A model generated the notes under the pieces. It was not told the origin of the DNA, made no database searches, and saw nothing but the letters and a program-made list of their open reading frames with translations. A stretch of 64,000 bases of DNA from CAYRJD01 sp965212125 (GTDB lineage Bacteria; Actinomycetota; Acidimicrobiia; Acidimicrobiales; Poriferisodalaceae), in assembly GCA_965212125.1 (NCBI GenBank), contig OZ243045.1:1798001-1862000 (forward strand). Reading direction: 5' to 3'. Within the stretch, counting starts at the first letter, position 1. Every line of letters starts with the position of its first letter. The position numbers were made by a program, and so were the translations under genes. Positions 25,818-34,095 of the stretch are shown here, piece by piece.

Positions 25818-26105
25818 CTAACGGTCGTCTTTGTTGGTTGGCGTGACTTGAATGCGAGCTTGCTCAATAACTGGATTGACAAGAAGCCGCTCGCACATCT
25901 GGGCTGCGTAACTTTCAGCGGCGGCTTGGGAGGCCGCGCTAACACGCAGTCGAATGGCTTTACCCACGCGGACTTGTTCGGCACGATCAAACCCAAGTGC
26001 GGGCAGCGATCGCTCAATGGTGGCGCCTTGGGGGTCGGCTATTTCGGCTAGCGGCGAAACCTCAACCAACACGTTGAAAACCTGCTCGTCGCTAGTGTCG
26101 GCCAC
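25818..26105 (-). CDS. purS: Phosphoribosylformylglycinamidine synthase subunit PurS
   Basis: PurS is the small structural subunit that bridges PurQ and PurL. This 95-residue protein from a GTG start shows the family core VLVEVSPLAEIADPQGATIE, LGFDRAEQVRVGKAIRLRV and ERLLVNPVIEQARIQV. It lies two bases after the purC stop and just before purQ. Confidence 0.93.
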   Translation of the reverse strand: MADTSDEQVFNVLVEVSPLAEIADPQGATIERSLPALGFDRAEQVRVGKAIRLRVSAASQAAAESYAAQMCERLLVNPVIEQARIQVTPTNKDDR

Positions 26106-26107
26106 TG

Positions 26108-27046
26108 TTACTTATCTGGCGTTTGGTCGGTGGCGGCTAGCCAATCTGAAAATGATTTACCGGTGATGGTTTCGTATGCCTGGATGTAACGATCACGCGT
26201 CGCCACCACTACCTCATCTGAAAGCGGCGGTGCGGGCGGCTGTTTATTCCAGCCGGTAGCGGCGGTCTCGTCGCGTACTGGCTGCTTGTCTAGCGACGGC
26301 GGTGTGCTGCCGGGCTGCCACTGATCGGCTGGCCAAAAGCGGGACGAATCGGGCGTAAGAATTTCGTCTGCGATAACTAGTTGGTCGTCCACGAAGCCCA
26401 ACTCAAACTTGGTGTCGGCAATGATGATGCCGGCGGTGGCGGCGTGCGCGGATGCTTGTTTGTAGACCTGCAAACAGATGTCTCGTGCTTGCTCGGCTGT
26501 TTCTTTGCCAACCAAATCAGCGGCCTGCTCAAAAGAAATATTGATGTCGTGGCCGGTGTCGGCTTTGGTTGAAGGCGTAAAAACTGGCTCGGGTAGCTGC
26601 TGTGATTCCGCCAGGTCGGGCGCCATCTTGGTGCCGTGCATGGTGCCGCTGGTTTTGTATTCGCTCCACGCCGACCCGGTGATGTAGCCGCGCACTATGC
26701 ACTCGATCGGCAGCATTTGCGCACGCCGCACTAGCAAGGCTCGGCCGGCCCAGTCGGGGGGCAGACTGGCGGGCAGGTGGGCGGGCTCTTCGGTCAAATG
26801 CGTTTGCGCCAGCGGCGCTACGAAGTCGGCCCACCAGACAGTCATAGCGGTGAGCACCTTGCCCTTGTCTGGCACGGGCTCGTCAAAAACCACGTCAAAC
26901 GCCGAAATTGCATCGGTGGCAACCATCAGCAGATGGCGATCATCCACCTCATACATCTCGCGAACTTTGCCCTTATGTATTAGCGCAAGAGTGTCTGGGT
27001 TTATTTCTGGGGGCATGGTTTCGGGGGTCACAGCTTCGGGAGTCAC
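26108..27046 (-). CDS. purC: SAICAR synthetase
   Basis: PurC joins CAIR and aspartate with ATP. The 312-residue protein has HKGKVREMYEVDD at the N-terminus, ATDAISAFDVVF, the signature LPIECIVRGYITGSAWSEY and IIADTKFELGFVDDQLVIADE. It starts at a GTG overlapping the purB stop (GTGA). The first ten residues (TPEAVTPET) come from a 15-base tandem duplication of that overlap. Confidence 0.95.
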   Translation of the reverse strand: MTPEAVTPETMPPEINPDTLALIHKGKVREMYEVDDRHLLMVATDAISAFDVVFDEPVPDKGKVLTAMTVWWADFVAPLAQTHLTEEPAHLPASLPPDWAGRALLVRRAQMLPIECIVRGYITGSAWSEYKTSGTMHGTKMAPDLAESQQLPEPVFTPSTKADTGHDINISFEQAADLVGKETAEQARDICLQVYKQASAHAATAGIIIADTKFELGFVDDQLVIADEILTPDSSRFWPADQWQPGSTPPSLDKQPVRDETAATGWNKQPPAPPLSDEVVVATRDRYIQAYETITGKSFSDWLAATDQTPDK

Positions 27047-27049
27047 AGC
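27020..27049. repeat. 15-base duplication of the purB stop/purC start
   Basis: Two 15-base units (TTCGGGAGTCACAGC on the plus strand, 14 of 15 identical) span the overlapping stop and start codons, so that the GTGA junction is present twice. Confidence 0.8.
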
Positions 27050-28572
27050 GTCGGATTGGGTTGATATGTGGCAGCATCCTGATGGGCGCCAAGCACAGGA
27101 GCCGCGTTGGCGATGAACTCATCCACCTGCTGACCCGCCAAGCCGGTAAACGATCCGGCATCTGTCATGATTGCGGCGACGTCGTCAGCGGTCAGACCGA
27201 GCTTTTCGTCGGCGACGATGCGTTGCGCCAGAGACGGTGCGACATCGCCCCCGCCGGCATCGCTGGCTTGTCCGATTCGCCCCTCGGTTCGTCGCTGCAA
27301 GGCCGCGGCAATGGCGTGTTCGCGTATTAGCTCATGTGCTTGTTCTCGGCCACATCCCGCCGCAACGGCTGCGTTTAGCAATCTTGTTGTAGCTAGAAAC
27401 GGCAAATAGTCGTTCAGTTCGGCGGTAATGACCACGTCAAACGCAGCGAACCCGTCCAGCACTTCCAGGGTTGTCTCGATCGCTCCGTCGATGGCAAAAC
27501 AGGCATCCGGCAGCACCACCCGGCGCACAACCGAGCAACTCACATCGCCTTCCAACCACTGATCGCCCGCCAACTGAGCGACCATTGCGAGATGACCGCG
27601 CAACACCATCAGCAATCCGCTGACGCGCTCGGAGGAACGAGTGTTCATCTTGTGCGGCATCGCCGAAGAGCCGACCTGGTCGTCCTTAAAACCTTCGGTC
27701 ACTAGCTCGTTGCCAGCCATTAGCCGCACCATCACGGCCGCATTGCCGAGCGGCGCTGCCGCCAGGCTGAGGCAAGCAACAAAGTCAAGGTCGTGTGAGC
27801 GCGGATACACCTGCCCGACCGAAGTGATCAGCTTGCTGAAACCCAAATGCTCAGCGATGCGCTGCTCCAGCTTGGCGACGGCTTCGGTGGCGGCTGCTTC
27901 AGAGGCAGCGTTGCCAGCGAATAGATCCGCCATGTCTTGTTGAGTGCCGACCGGGCCTTTTATGCCACGCAGCGGCAGCCGCTCTAGCAAATCTTCCAGG
28001 CGGGAAATGGCGTCCAGCACTTCCGTGCCGATGGTTGCCCAGCGTTTCCCCAAGGTGGTGACTTGCGCCGCCACGTTGTGGGTGCGGCCCGCCATTGCGA
28101 GATCGCGGTATTGATCTGCTAGTGCGCACAGCCGCGCCAGCACCGCCACCAGTCGATCACGCACCAACACAAGCGAGGCGCGCATCTGGGCTTGCTCAAT
28201 GTTTTCGGTTACGTCTCGCGATGTCATCGCAAGATGAATGTGCTCGTGGCCGGCCAGCGCGCAAAACTCTTCAATGCGAGCCTTGACATCGTGGCGGGTG
28301 AATCGCTCGCGAGCTTCAATCGAATCCAGATCTATGGTTTCGATTACTGCTTCGTAGTCCTCAACGGCACCGTCTGGCACGGGGACGCCGAACTCTTGCT
28401 GAGCGCGCAGCACCTCAACCCACAGTCGTCGCTCCATCACGATTTTTTGCTCGGGCGACCAGATGGCTCTCATTGCTGGCGACGCGTAGCGGGTGGCTAA
28501 AACATTCGGTACAACGCTGCGCTCGTCCTCTGACCGCGACCGCGCTGGCTTCGACTTGCGTTGCTTCGGCAC
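27043..28572 (-). CDS. purB: Adenylosuccinate lyase
   Basis: PurB removes fumarate from SAICAR and from adenylosuccinate, serving both the main pathway and AMP branch. The 509-residue protein carries the lyase signature GSSAMPHKMNTRSSERV with the catalytic Ser, the TSRDVTEN and AMAGRTHNVAAQ histidine regions, and LPLRGIKGPVGTQQDM. The start overlaps the purE stop by one base. The N-terminal 20 residues are basic and without family counterpart. Confidence 0.95.
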   Translation of the reverse strand: MPKQRKSKPARSRSEDERSVVPNVLATRYASPAMRAIWSPEQKIVMERRLWVEVLRAQQEFGVPVPDGAVEDYEAVIETIDLDSIEARERFTRHDVKARIEEFCALAGHEHIHLAMTSRDVTENIEQAQMRASLVLVRDRLVAVLARLCALADQYRDLAMAGRTHNVAAQVTTLGKRWATIGTEVLDAISRLEDLLERLPLRGIKGPVGTQQDMADLFAGNAASEAAATEAVAKLEQRIAEHLGFSKLITSVGQVYPRSHDLDFVACLSLAAAPLGNAAVMVRLMAGNELVTEGFKDDQVGSSAMPHKMNTRSSERVSGLLMVLRGHLAMVAQLAGDQWLEGDVSCSVVRRVVLPDACFAIDGAIETTLEVLDGFAAFDVVITAELNDYLPFLATTRLLNAAVAAGCGREQAHELIREHAIAAALQRRTEGRIGQASDAGGGDVAPSLAQRIVADEKLGLTADDVAAIMTDAGSFTGLAGQQVDEFIANAAPVLGAHQDAATYQPNPTL

Positions 28573-29018
28573 TAACGCGCTCCAGCTGCTCGGAAGTCGG
28601 CCAACTTCTGCATCAGGTCGGCGTCGGCAACACCAAGAATCTCAACGGCAAGCAGCGCCGCATTGGCCGACCCTCCCACTGCGACCGTTGCCACGGGAAT
28701 GCCGCGCGGCATTTGCACGGTTGCCAGCAGAGCGTCAAGACCGTTGGCAACGCCGCCCGCCAGTGGCACGCCGATCACCGGCAGCGTGGAATGCGCGGCG
28801 ACTGCGCCAGCTAGATGAGCCGCCAAACCGGCGCCGCAGATGATCACCCCGAAGCCGTTGTCGCGAGCGCTGGTCGCAAACTCAGCGACCTGCGCTGGCG
28901 TGCGGTGCGCGCTCATTACGTGCGTCTCGTTTGGCACCTCGAAGCGGTCAAGCATTTGCGCAGCGCCATCCATCGTGTCGGCATCGTTGGGCGAGCCCAT
29001 CAAGATCGCGACCTTCAC
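28572..29018 (-). CDS. purE: N5-carboxyaminoimidazole ribonucleotide mutase
   Basis: PurE moves the carboxyl group of N5-CAIR to give CAIR. From a GTG at 29018, preceded by TTAGGA, the 148-residue protein begins VKVAILMGSPNDADTM, then has the MSAHRTPAQ signature with the catalytic His, GAGLAAHLAGAVAAHSTLPVIG and GVPLAGGVANGLDALLA. An in-frame TTG at 29072 would add 18 unmatched residues. No purK is seen in this window, although class I PurE normally needs it. Confidence 0.93.
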   Translation of the reverse strand: MKVAILMGSPNDADTMDGAAQMLDRFEVPNETHVMSAHRTPAQVAEFATSARDNGFGVIICGAGLAAHLAGAVAAHSTLPVIGVPLAGGVANGLDALLATVQMPRGIPVATVAVGGSANAALLAVEILGVADADLMQKLADFRAAGAR

Positions 29019-29120
29019 AAGATTCCTAACTGCATGTGTCTGGCGGGTCTGGGTTGGGTGTGGCTGATACAAGCACTGATATTCGCAACGCTACGCAACG
29101 AAACGCCGCCAGTTGGGGAT

Positions 29121-30416
29121 TCAGGCATCGGTAACCGCCGCGGCGATGTCGGTGCGGTACTGCATGCCGGGCCAACTGATTTTGTTGACGGCGGCGTATG
29201 CGCGATCACGCGCCTCGGTCATGGTTTTTGCGCGGCCGCACACGCCGAGAACGCGCCCGCCCGCGGTGACGAGATCCGGGGGGCCGGCGGATGGGCCGGC
29301 GGCAACTCCTGCGGTGAAAATCATCGCCCCTTCTAGTTGCGTCGCCTCAGCCAACCCGTCAATCCTGTCGCCGGTGCGCACCTCAGTCGGATAACCCTCG
29401 GCTGCGCACACAACACAAACCATCGCTTCATCGCACACCTGCGGTTCGTCTTGCAGGTTTCCGTTTGCGGCTTGCAACAACAGCTGCGCAAAATCGCCTT
29501 CCAGTCGGGGCAGCACTACCTGTGCCTCGGGATCGCCAAACCGAACGTTGAACTCGAGCAGGCGCGGCCCGTCCGGCGTCAGCATCAACCCGGCGTAAAG
29601 CACGCCGCGGTAGTCGATGCCACGCCGCACTAGCTCCACCATTGTCGGGTCGATCGTCAGGCGCGCTAGCTCGGCGACCTCGTGCGGGCTGATCGCAGGC
29701 ACCGGTGAAAAGCAACCCATGCCGCCGGTGTTAGGGCCGGTGTCGCCATCGCCCAGGCGTTTGTGGTCTTGCGCGGCGGTCGGGATCACTACCGCCTTGC
29801 GCCCGTCGCAGATAGCAAAAATTGAGACCTCCGGGCCGGTCAGGCCTTCTTCGATCACCAGGGTTTGGCCGGCTTCGCCAAAGGCTGCGCCCGACAGTTT
29901 TTGCGCCACATCGTCTTGGGCTTGCTGCAACGAATCGGTAACCAGCACGCCCTTGCCCGCGGCTAGTCCGTCGGTTTTGATTACGTAGGGCGGTCGCTGC
30001 GCCGCCAAAAACTCAAAGGCCGCGGCTTGATCGGCGGCGGCGAAAGTTTGGTAGCCAGCGGTCGGCACGCCAGCTTGCTGAACCAGCTGCTTCATCCAGG
30101 CTTTGGAGCTTTCTAGTTGCGCGCCGTCTTTGCCCGGCCCGAACACCGGCTTGCCCATCGCTCGCAGGCGGTCTGCCAATCCGTCGGCTAGCGGTCCTTC
30201 CGGACCGATGACGAATAGGTCCGCATCAATGTCGGTGGGCGACTGGTCGGCGGCGCTTGTTATCGAGCCGGCCGCAGCAGCCCCAGCCGCCGTGCCAGCC
30301 CCCGCGCCAGCTGTAATGCCGGGCGACCCGGGCACGACCACCACCTCGGCGGTTCGTGCCAATGTTTGCGCCAATGCGTGCTCGCGCCCACCGGAGCCAA
30401 CCACGCAAACCCTCAT
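29121..30416 (-). CDS. purD: Phosphoribosylamine-glycine ligase
   Basis: PurD forms GAR from phosphoribosylamine, glycine and ATP. From the ATG at 30416 it reads MRVCVVGSGGREHALA, followed by the ATP-grasp domain with YVIKTDGLAAGKGVLV, EEGLTGPEVSIFAICDG, GPNTGGMGCFSPVP and LLEFNVRFGDPEAQVVLPRL. A Gly/Ala-rich insertion lies near residues 38-58. It lies 19 bases after purA and about 100 bases before purE. Confidence 0.95.
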   Translation of the reverse strand: MRVCVVGSGGREHALAQTLARTAEVVVVPGSPGITAGAGAGTAAGAAAAGSITSAADQSPTDIDADLFVIGPEGPLADGLADRLRAMGKPVFGPGKDGAQLESSKAWMKQLVQQAGVPTAGYQTFAAADQAAAFEFLAAQRPPYVIKTDGLAAGKGVLVTDSLQQAQDDVAQKLSGAAFGEAGQTLVIEEGLTGPEVSIFAICDGRKAVVIPTAAQDHKRLGDGDTGPNTGGMGCFSPVPAISPHEVAELARLTIDPTMVELVRRGIDYRGVLYAGLMLTPDGPRLLEFNVRFGDPEAQVVLPRLEGDFAQLLLQAANGNLQDEPQVCDEAMVCVVCAAEGYPTEVRTGDRIDGLAEATQLEGAMIFTAGVAAGPSAGPPDLVTAGGRVLGVCGRAKTMTEARDRAYAAVNKISWPGMQYRTDIAAAVTDA

Positions 30417-30435
30417 ACGCGACTGCGCAGCCGCA

Positions 30436-31716
30436 TCACGCGGCAAACCTCAAATACTGCTCGCGGCCAGGTCCGACGCACACATAACGAATCGGCACGC
30501 CTAGCTGCCGCTCAACGAACCCGATGTAATCCACGGCGGCCTTGGGCAGCTGCGCTCTTTCGGTCACGCCCGACAGATCGGTCTGCCAGCCGGGCAGCGT
30601 TGCGTAAATCGGCATGGCCCGATCGTGCAGCGACCGCAAGTGCGGCAAATACTCATAGCGCTCGCCGTCAACTTCATAGGCGACGCACACCTTGATGGCG
30701 GCCAGCTCGTCAAGCACGTCCAACTTGGTGAGAGCGATCTCGGTGCAGGCATTCAGCCGCACCGCTTGACGGCCCATCACCGCGTCAAACCAACCGGTAC
30801 GACGCTGCCGGCCGGTGTTGGTGCCGAACTCGTTGCCCGCCTTCACTAGCTGGTCGCTCACCTCGTCAAAAAGCTCGGTAACGAATGGCCCCGAACCGAC
30901 TCGGGTCATATAGGCCTTGGCGATTCCGATGACCTGATCGATTGCGCCGGGTCCGATGCCGGAGCCGACCAGGGCGCTGCCCGCCACCGGGTTGGACGAC
31001 GTAACGAACGGGTAGGTGCCGTGATCGACATCTAAGAAGGTCGCCTGGGCGCCTTCAAACAGCACCCTTTCGCCGGCATGCAGCGCCTCGTGCAGCCAGC
31101 TGATCGTGTCCCCCACCAGCGGAGCGATCGCCGGCGCTACTTCGTCTAGCAATCGGTCTGCCAGCTCGGTCGGGTCGATCGGGTCGTGGTCGTAAAGCGC
31201 GCCAAGCAACTGGTTGCGGTCGGCTAGCACCTGGCTGAGGCGGTCACGCAGATGTTGCGGGCTGAGCAGGTCTTCTATTCGCAGGCCGACACGCGCCGCC
31301 TTGTCGGCATATGCCGGACCGATGCCGCGCTTCGTGGTGCCGATCTTGTTGTCGCCGCGGCGTGCCTCGGCTAGCTCGTCAAGCAGCTGGTGATAGGGCA
31401 GCACCAGATGTGCCGCCGGGCTGATCATCAGTCGGCTGCAATCCACTCCCCGATCGGTGAGCATCTTTAGCTCGTCAAGCAGCACCCACGGATTGACGAC
31501 GACGCCGTTGCCGATGATGGGCGTCACGTGCGGGTAGAGCACGCCGCTGGGCACTAGCTGCAGCGCAAAGGTTTCGTCGCCGACCACGAGCGTGTGTCCG
31601 GCGTTGTGGCCGCCTTGATAGCGGACGACGTGCAGGCAGTCTTTGGCGACTATGTCAACGATGCGGCCCTTGCCCTCATCGCCCCATTGCATCCCCACCA
31701 CGATTGACCCGGACAT
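30436..31716 (-). CDS. purA: Adenylosuccinate synthetase
   Basis: PurA uses GTP to join IMP and aspartate, the first step to AMP. From the ATG at 31716 the 426-residue enzyme begins with VVGMQWGDEGKGRIVD (phosphate loop and catalytic Asp), then GGHNAGHT with the catalytic His, GTTKRGIGPAYADKAAR, FEGAQATFLDVDHGTYPFVT and a final LGVPIRYVCVGPGR. It is the first gene of the minus-strand purine run, so the main promoter is expected in the 144 bases between it and hspR. Confidence 0.96.
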   Translation of the reverse strand: MSGSIVVGMQWGDEGKGRIVDIVAKDCLHVVRYQGGHNAGHTLVVGDETFALQLVPSGVLYPHVTPIIGNGVVVNPWVLLDELKMLTDRGVDCSRLMISPAAHLVLPYHQLLDELAEARRGDNKIGTTKRGIGPAYADKAARVGLRIEDLLSPQHLRDRLSQVLADRNQLLGALYDHDPIDPTELADRLLDEVAPAIAPLVGDTISWLHEALHAGERVLFEGAQATFLDVDHGTYPFVTSSNPVAGSALVGSGIGPGAIDQVIGIAKAYMTRVGSGPFVTELFDEVSDQLVKAGNEFGTNTGRQRRTGWFDAVMGRQAVRLNACTEIALTKLDVLDELAAIKVCVAYEVDGERYEYLPHLRSLHDRAMPIYATLPGWQTDLSGVTERAQLPKAAVDYIGFVERQLGVPIRYVCVGPGREQYLRFAA

Positions 31717-31832
31717 TTGGTTACCCCTGCTGGCTTTGGTTGAAACTTCTGCTGAAACGCTGGTGCAACACAAGCCGCGGGTGGGCGGTGTTGCCAATCA
31801 ATTCTAGCGGGCGGCGGGCGGGCTGCCCGTGG

Positions 31833-31868
31833 TTAGTTGCTTGGATTTACTTGCTTGGATCTAGTTGC
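31833..31868. repeat. 14-base tandem repeat at the hspR stop
   Basis: On the minus strand GCAACTAG (the native stop) is followed by two 14-base units of ATCCAAGCAASTAA, each again ending in a stop codon but in a shifted frame. Confidence 0.75.
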
Positions 31869-32319
31869 GCCGTTGGGTTGGTCGCAAACCGCTGGGTGGC
31901 AGCGGCACAAATCCTGGTGCGGGTTGACGGCGAGCTTGGTCGCTGGCTTGCTGGGCGATTTGTTGCGCCTTGGCGAGGCGGGTTTTTAGTGAGGCGACAC
32001 GTGCCTCAAGCTCTAACACGCGCTTCACGCCGGCCAGATTCAACCCTTCCGTTGTGAGCTCAACGATGCGGGTGAGCGTGGCGATGTCGCGGTCGCTGTA
32101 GCGGCGGCTGCCGCCGTCGGTGCGGGCTGGCTCTAACAGTCCTTTGCGTTCATAGATGCGCAGCGTTTGGGCGTGGACGCCGGCCAGCTCTGCCGCGACG
32201 GAAATGACGTAGACCGCCGAGGTGGAGGCTGTCTGGTCGCCGCCCGACGACGAATCTGGTCGTTCGCTGCTGGTGCGAGGCTGGGAGCGAGACGGAGGGC
32301 GGGGGTTTTGATCGGGCAT
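31861..32319 (-). CDS. hspR: MerR-family heat-shock repressor HspR
   Basis: HspR represses the dnaK operon of Actinobacteria by binding HAIR inverted repeats, with DnaK as co-repressor. The 152-residue protein has a Ser/Pro-rich N-terminus, then the MerR winged helix: VISVAAELAGVHAQTLRIYE, GLLEPARTDGGSRRYSD and the following helix to GLNLAGVKRVLELE. A short coiled region and a Pro-rich tail follow. It is the last gene of dnaK-grpE-dnaJ-hspR, three bases after dnaJ, consistent with autoregulation. Confidence 0.93.
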   Translation of the reverse strand: MPDQNPRPPSRSQPRTSSERPDSSSGGDQTASTSAVYVISVAAELAGVHAQTLRIYERKGLLEPARTDGGSRRYSDRDIATLTRIVELTTEGLNLAGVKRVLELEARVASLKTRLAKAQQIAQQASDQARRQPAPGFVPLPPSGLRPTQRRN

Positions 32320-32322
32320 TGT

Positions 32323-33483
32323 CTATGCGCTTTTGGAGGCCGACTTGGCTTTGGCGGAGCTGGACTTGGAGTTGTTGGCTTTGGCGCTGCCGGCTTTGGT
32401 GCTGCCAGACTTAGCGCTGCCGGGCTTGGTCTTAGCGCTGGCGTTGCGCGATCCGGCGGTGCGCTTCGCGGAGCTGTTGGAACTGTTGGAGCTTGAATCG
32501 CTGCCCGAACCAGAATCGCTGCCTGAACCTGAACCGCCGCCAGCGCCAGCGCCCGACCCAGCCTCAGCCAGTTTTTCTATTAGTTCCCGCTCGGCCTTAG
32601 AGGGATTTTTAGGCACCGTTAGCTCGGTCATTACAAGCAGGTCGCCGGCCGTGCCGCTTTTTGACTTGACGCCCTTGCCTTTCACCCGAAACGTCGCGCC
32701 GGGCTGCGTGCCAGCCGGAATCTTCAGCGTCACGGTGCCACCGGCAAAAGTCTTCACCTTCAGCTCAGCACCCAACACGGCTTGCGGATAGGTAATCGCC
32801 TCCGTCTTGGTCAGGTTGGCGCCCTTGCGGCCAAACACAGGGTGCGGCTTCACATCAATCAGCACATACAAATCGCCGTTGGGCGCGCCGTTGCGACCGA
32901 CGCCGCCCTTGCCCGGCAGGCGAATGCGCTGCCCTTGATTCACGCCCGGCGGGATGCGAACATTCACTCGCCGCCCGGCGGCGCCAGTGCCCGGGTCTTC
33001 GCCCAACACGATCGCCGTGGTTATGCCATTCACGGCGTTTTCAAAATCAAGGCTGAGGCGCGACTGAAGATCCACGCCTTGCATTGGGAAGTTGGCGTTG
33101 CCGCCGCCGGGATCACCACGCCCGCCGCGCCCGAACAGGTTCCTGAAAATGCTGGAGAAATCGCCCAGGTCGCCGATGTCGCCCTCATAAGTAGTAGAGG
33201 TGTAGCTGCTCGGGCCAGAGGCATGGCCACGATTGCCGGCGAAGTGTCCCGCCGCGCCCAGCCTGCGGGCCTCGTCGTATTCCTTTCGCTTATCGGGCGT
33301 GCCGACAACCGCATAGGCGGCGGAGATCTGCTTGAAGCGATCTTCGTTGCCGTCCGCGGCATCGGGGTGATGCTTGCGGGCGAGCTTGCGGTACGCCTTA
33401 GTTATTTCTTTGTCGGAGGCTTTCGACTGCACGCCAAGCACGGCGTAGTAGTCGGTGTCAAACCATTCCCGCTGTGGCGGCAT
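32323..33483 (-). CDS. dnaJ: DnaJ-like co-chaperone without zinc-finger domain
   Basis: The J domain (residues 7-75) has the essential HPD in KLARKHHPDAADG, so it should stimulate DnaK ATPase. A Gly/Phe-type linker and the two C-terminal beta domains follow (PGVNQGQRIRLPGKGGVGR and IPAGTQPGATFRVKGKGV). The four CxxCxGxG zinc repeats of class A DnaJ are absent, as in class B or CbpA-like proteins. The last 80 residues are an unusual Gly/Ser/Asp then Ser/Ala/Lys repeat tail, strongly basic at its end. It is co-transcribed with dnaK and grpE. Confidence 0.92.
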   Translation of the reverse strand: MPPQREWFDTDYYAVLGVQSKASDKEITKAYRKLARKHHPDAADGNEDRFKQISAAYAVVGTPDKRKEYDEARRLGAAGHFAGNRGHASGPSSYTSTTYEGDIGDLGDFSSIFRNLFGRGGRGDPGGGNANFPMQGVDLQSRLSLDFENAVNGITTAIVLGEDPGTGAAGRRVNVRIPPGVNQGQRIRLPGKGGVGRNGAPNGDLYVLIDVKPHPVFGRKGANLTKTEAITYPQAVLGAELKVKTFAGGTVTLKIPAGTQPGATFRVKGKGVKSKSGTAGDLLVMTELTVPKNPSKAERELIEKLAEAGSGAGAGGGSGSGSDSGSGSDSSSNSSNSSAKRTAGSRNASAKTKPGSAKSGSTKAGSAKANNSKSSSAKAKSASKSA

Positions 33484-33498
33484 TAATCACCTCCCCAA

Positions 33499-34095
33499 TC
33501 AGGTTTGGCTCTGCGCAGGACTCCCGCCGACCTTCACCATAGAAGCACGCAGCACCTGACCGTTGAATCGGTAGCCGGTGCGGAACTCCTCGGTGACTAT
33601 TTGTTCGGCGTTGTCTGGGGAAACGGTCGAAACGGCTTCGTGCTCGTTCGGATCAAATGCGGCTCCCACTGCGGCGATGCGCTCCAGCCCGGCCTTTTGT
33701 AGGGCTTGCAGCAAGGCCTGCGCAACGGGATTTACTTCGTCGGAGCCTTGAAGTGCGGCCGCGTCACACGCATCAAGCACGGGCAACAACGACTCAACCA
33801 CCAGGCTGACGCCCTTGTTGATTTGCGCTTGGCGGTCATCTTCGGTGCGGCGCTTGAAGTTTTGGTAGTCCGCGCTGAGGCGCTGAAGCTGCGCTAGGTA
33901 GTCGTCTCGCTCGGCTGTTATCTGCGCTACTTGCGCGAGCGGCGAGTCGGGCTGGCTCGGGGCAGCAGCGTCGGGGCTAACGCCAGCGGGTGCGCCCGTT
34001 GCAGGCGAGCCGGCGTTTGGCGCGCCAGCGGGGTTAGCACCGGCGGCTGCGGGTCCACCACCCGCAACCCGGCCGTTATGTTCGGCGCCGCTCAT
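33499..34095 (-). CDS. grpE: Nucleotide exchange factor GrpE
   Basis: GrpE releases ADP from DnaK. The 198-residue protein has an Ala/Gly/Pro-rich N-terminus of about 55 residues, the long dimerising helix (ITAERDDYLAQLQRLSADYQ followed by NFKRRTEDDRQ), and the beta-domain with PNEHEAVSTV and FRTGYRFNGQVLRASMVKVG. It overlaps the dnaK stop by four bases. Confidence 0.95.
   Translation of the reverse strand: MSGAEHNGRVAGGGPAAAGANPAGAPNAGSPATGAPAGVSPDAAAPSQPDSPLAQVAQITAERDDYLAQLQRLSADYQNFKRRTEDDRQAQINKGVSLVVESLLPVLDACDAAALQGSDEVNPVAQALLQALQKAGLERIAAVGAAFDPNEHEAVSTVSPDNAEQIVTEEFRTGYRFNGQVLRASMVKVGGSPAQSQT

Noticed and set aside
25790..26017. Upstream extension of purQ through purS
   Set aside because: PurQ starts normally just before IGVVQFPG; the extension overlaps purS, which is itself a well-supported gene.
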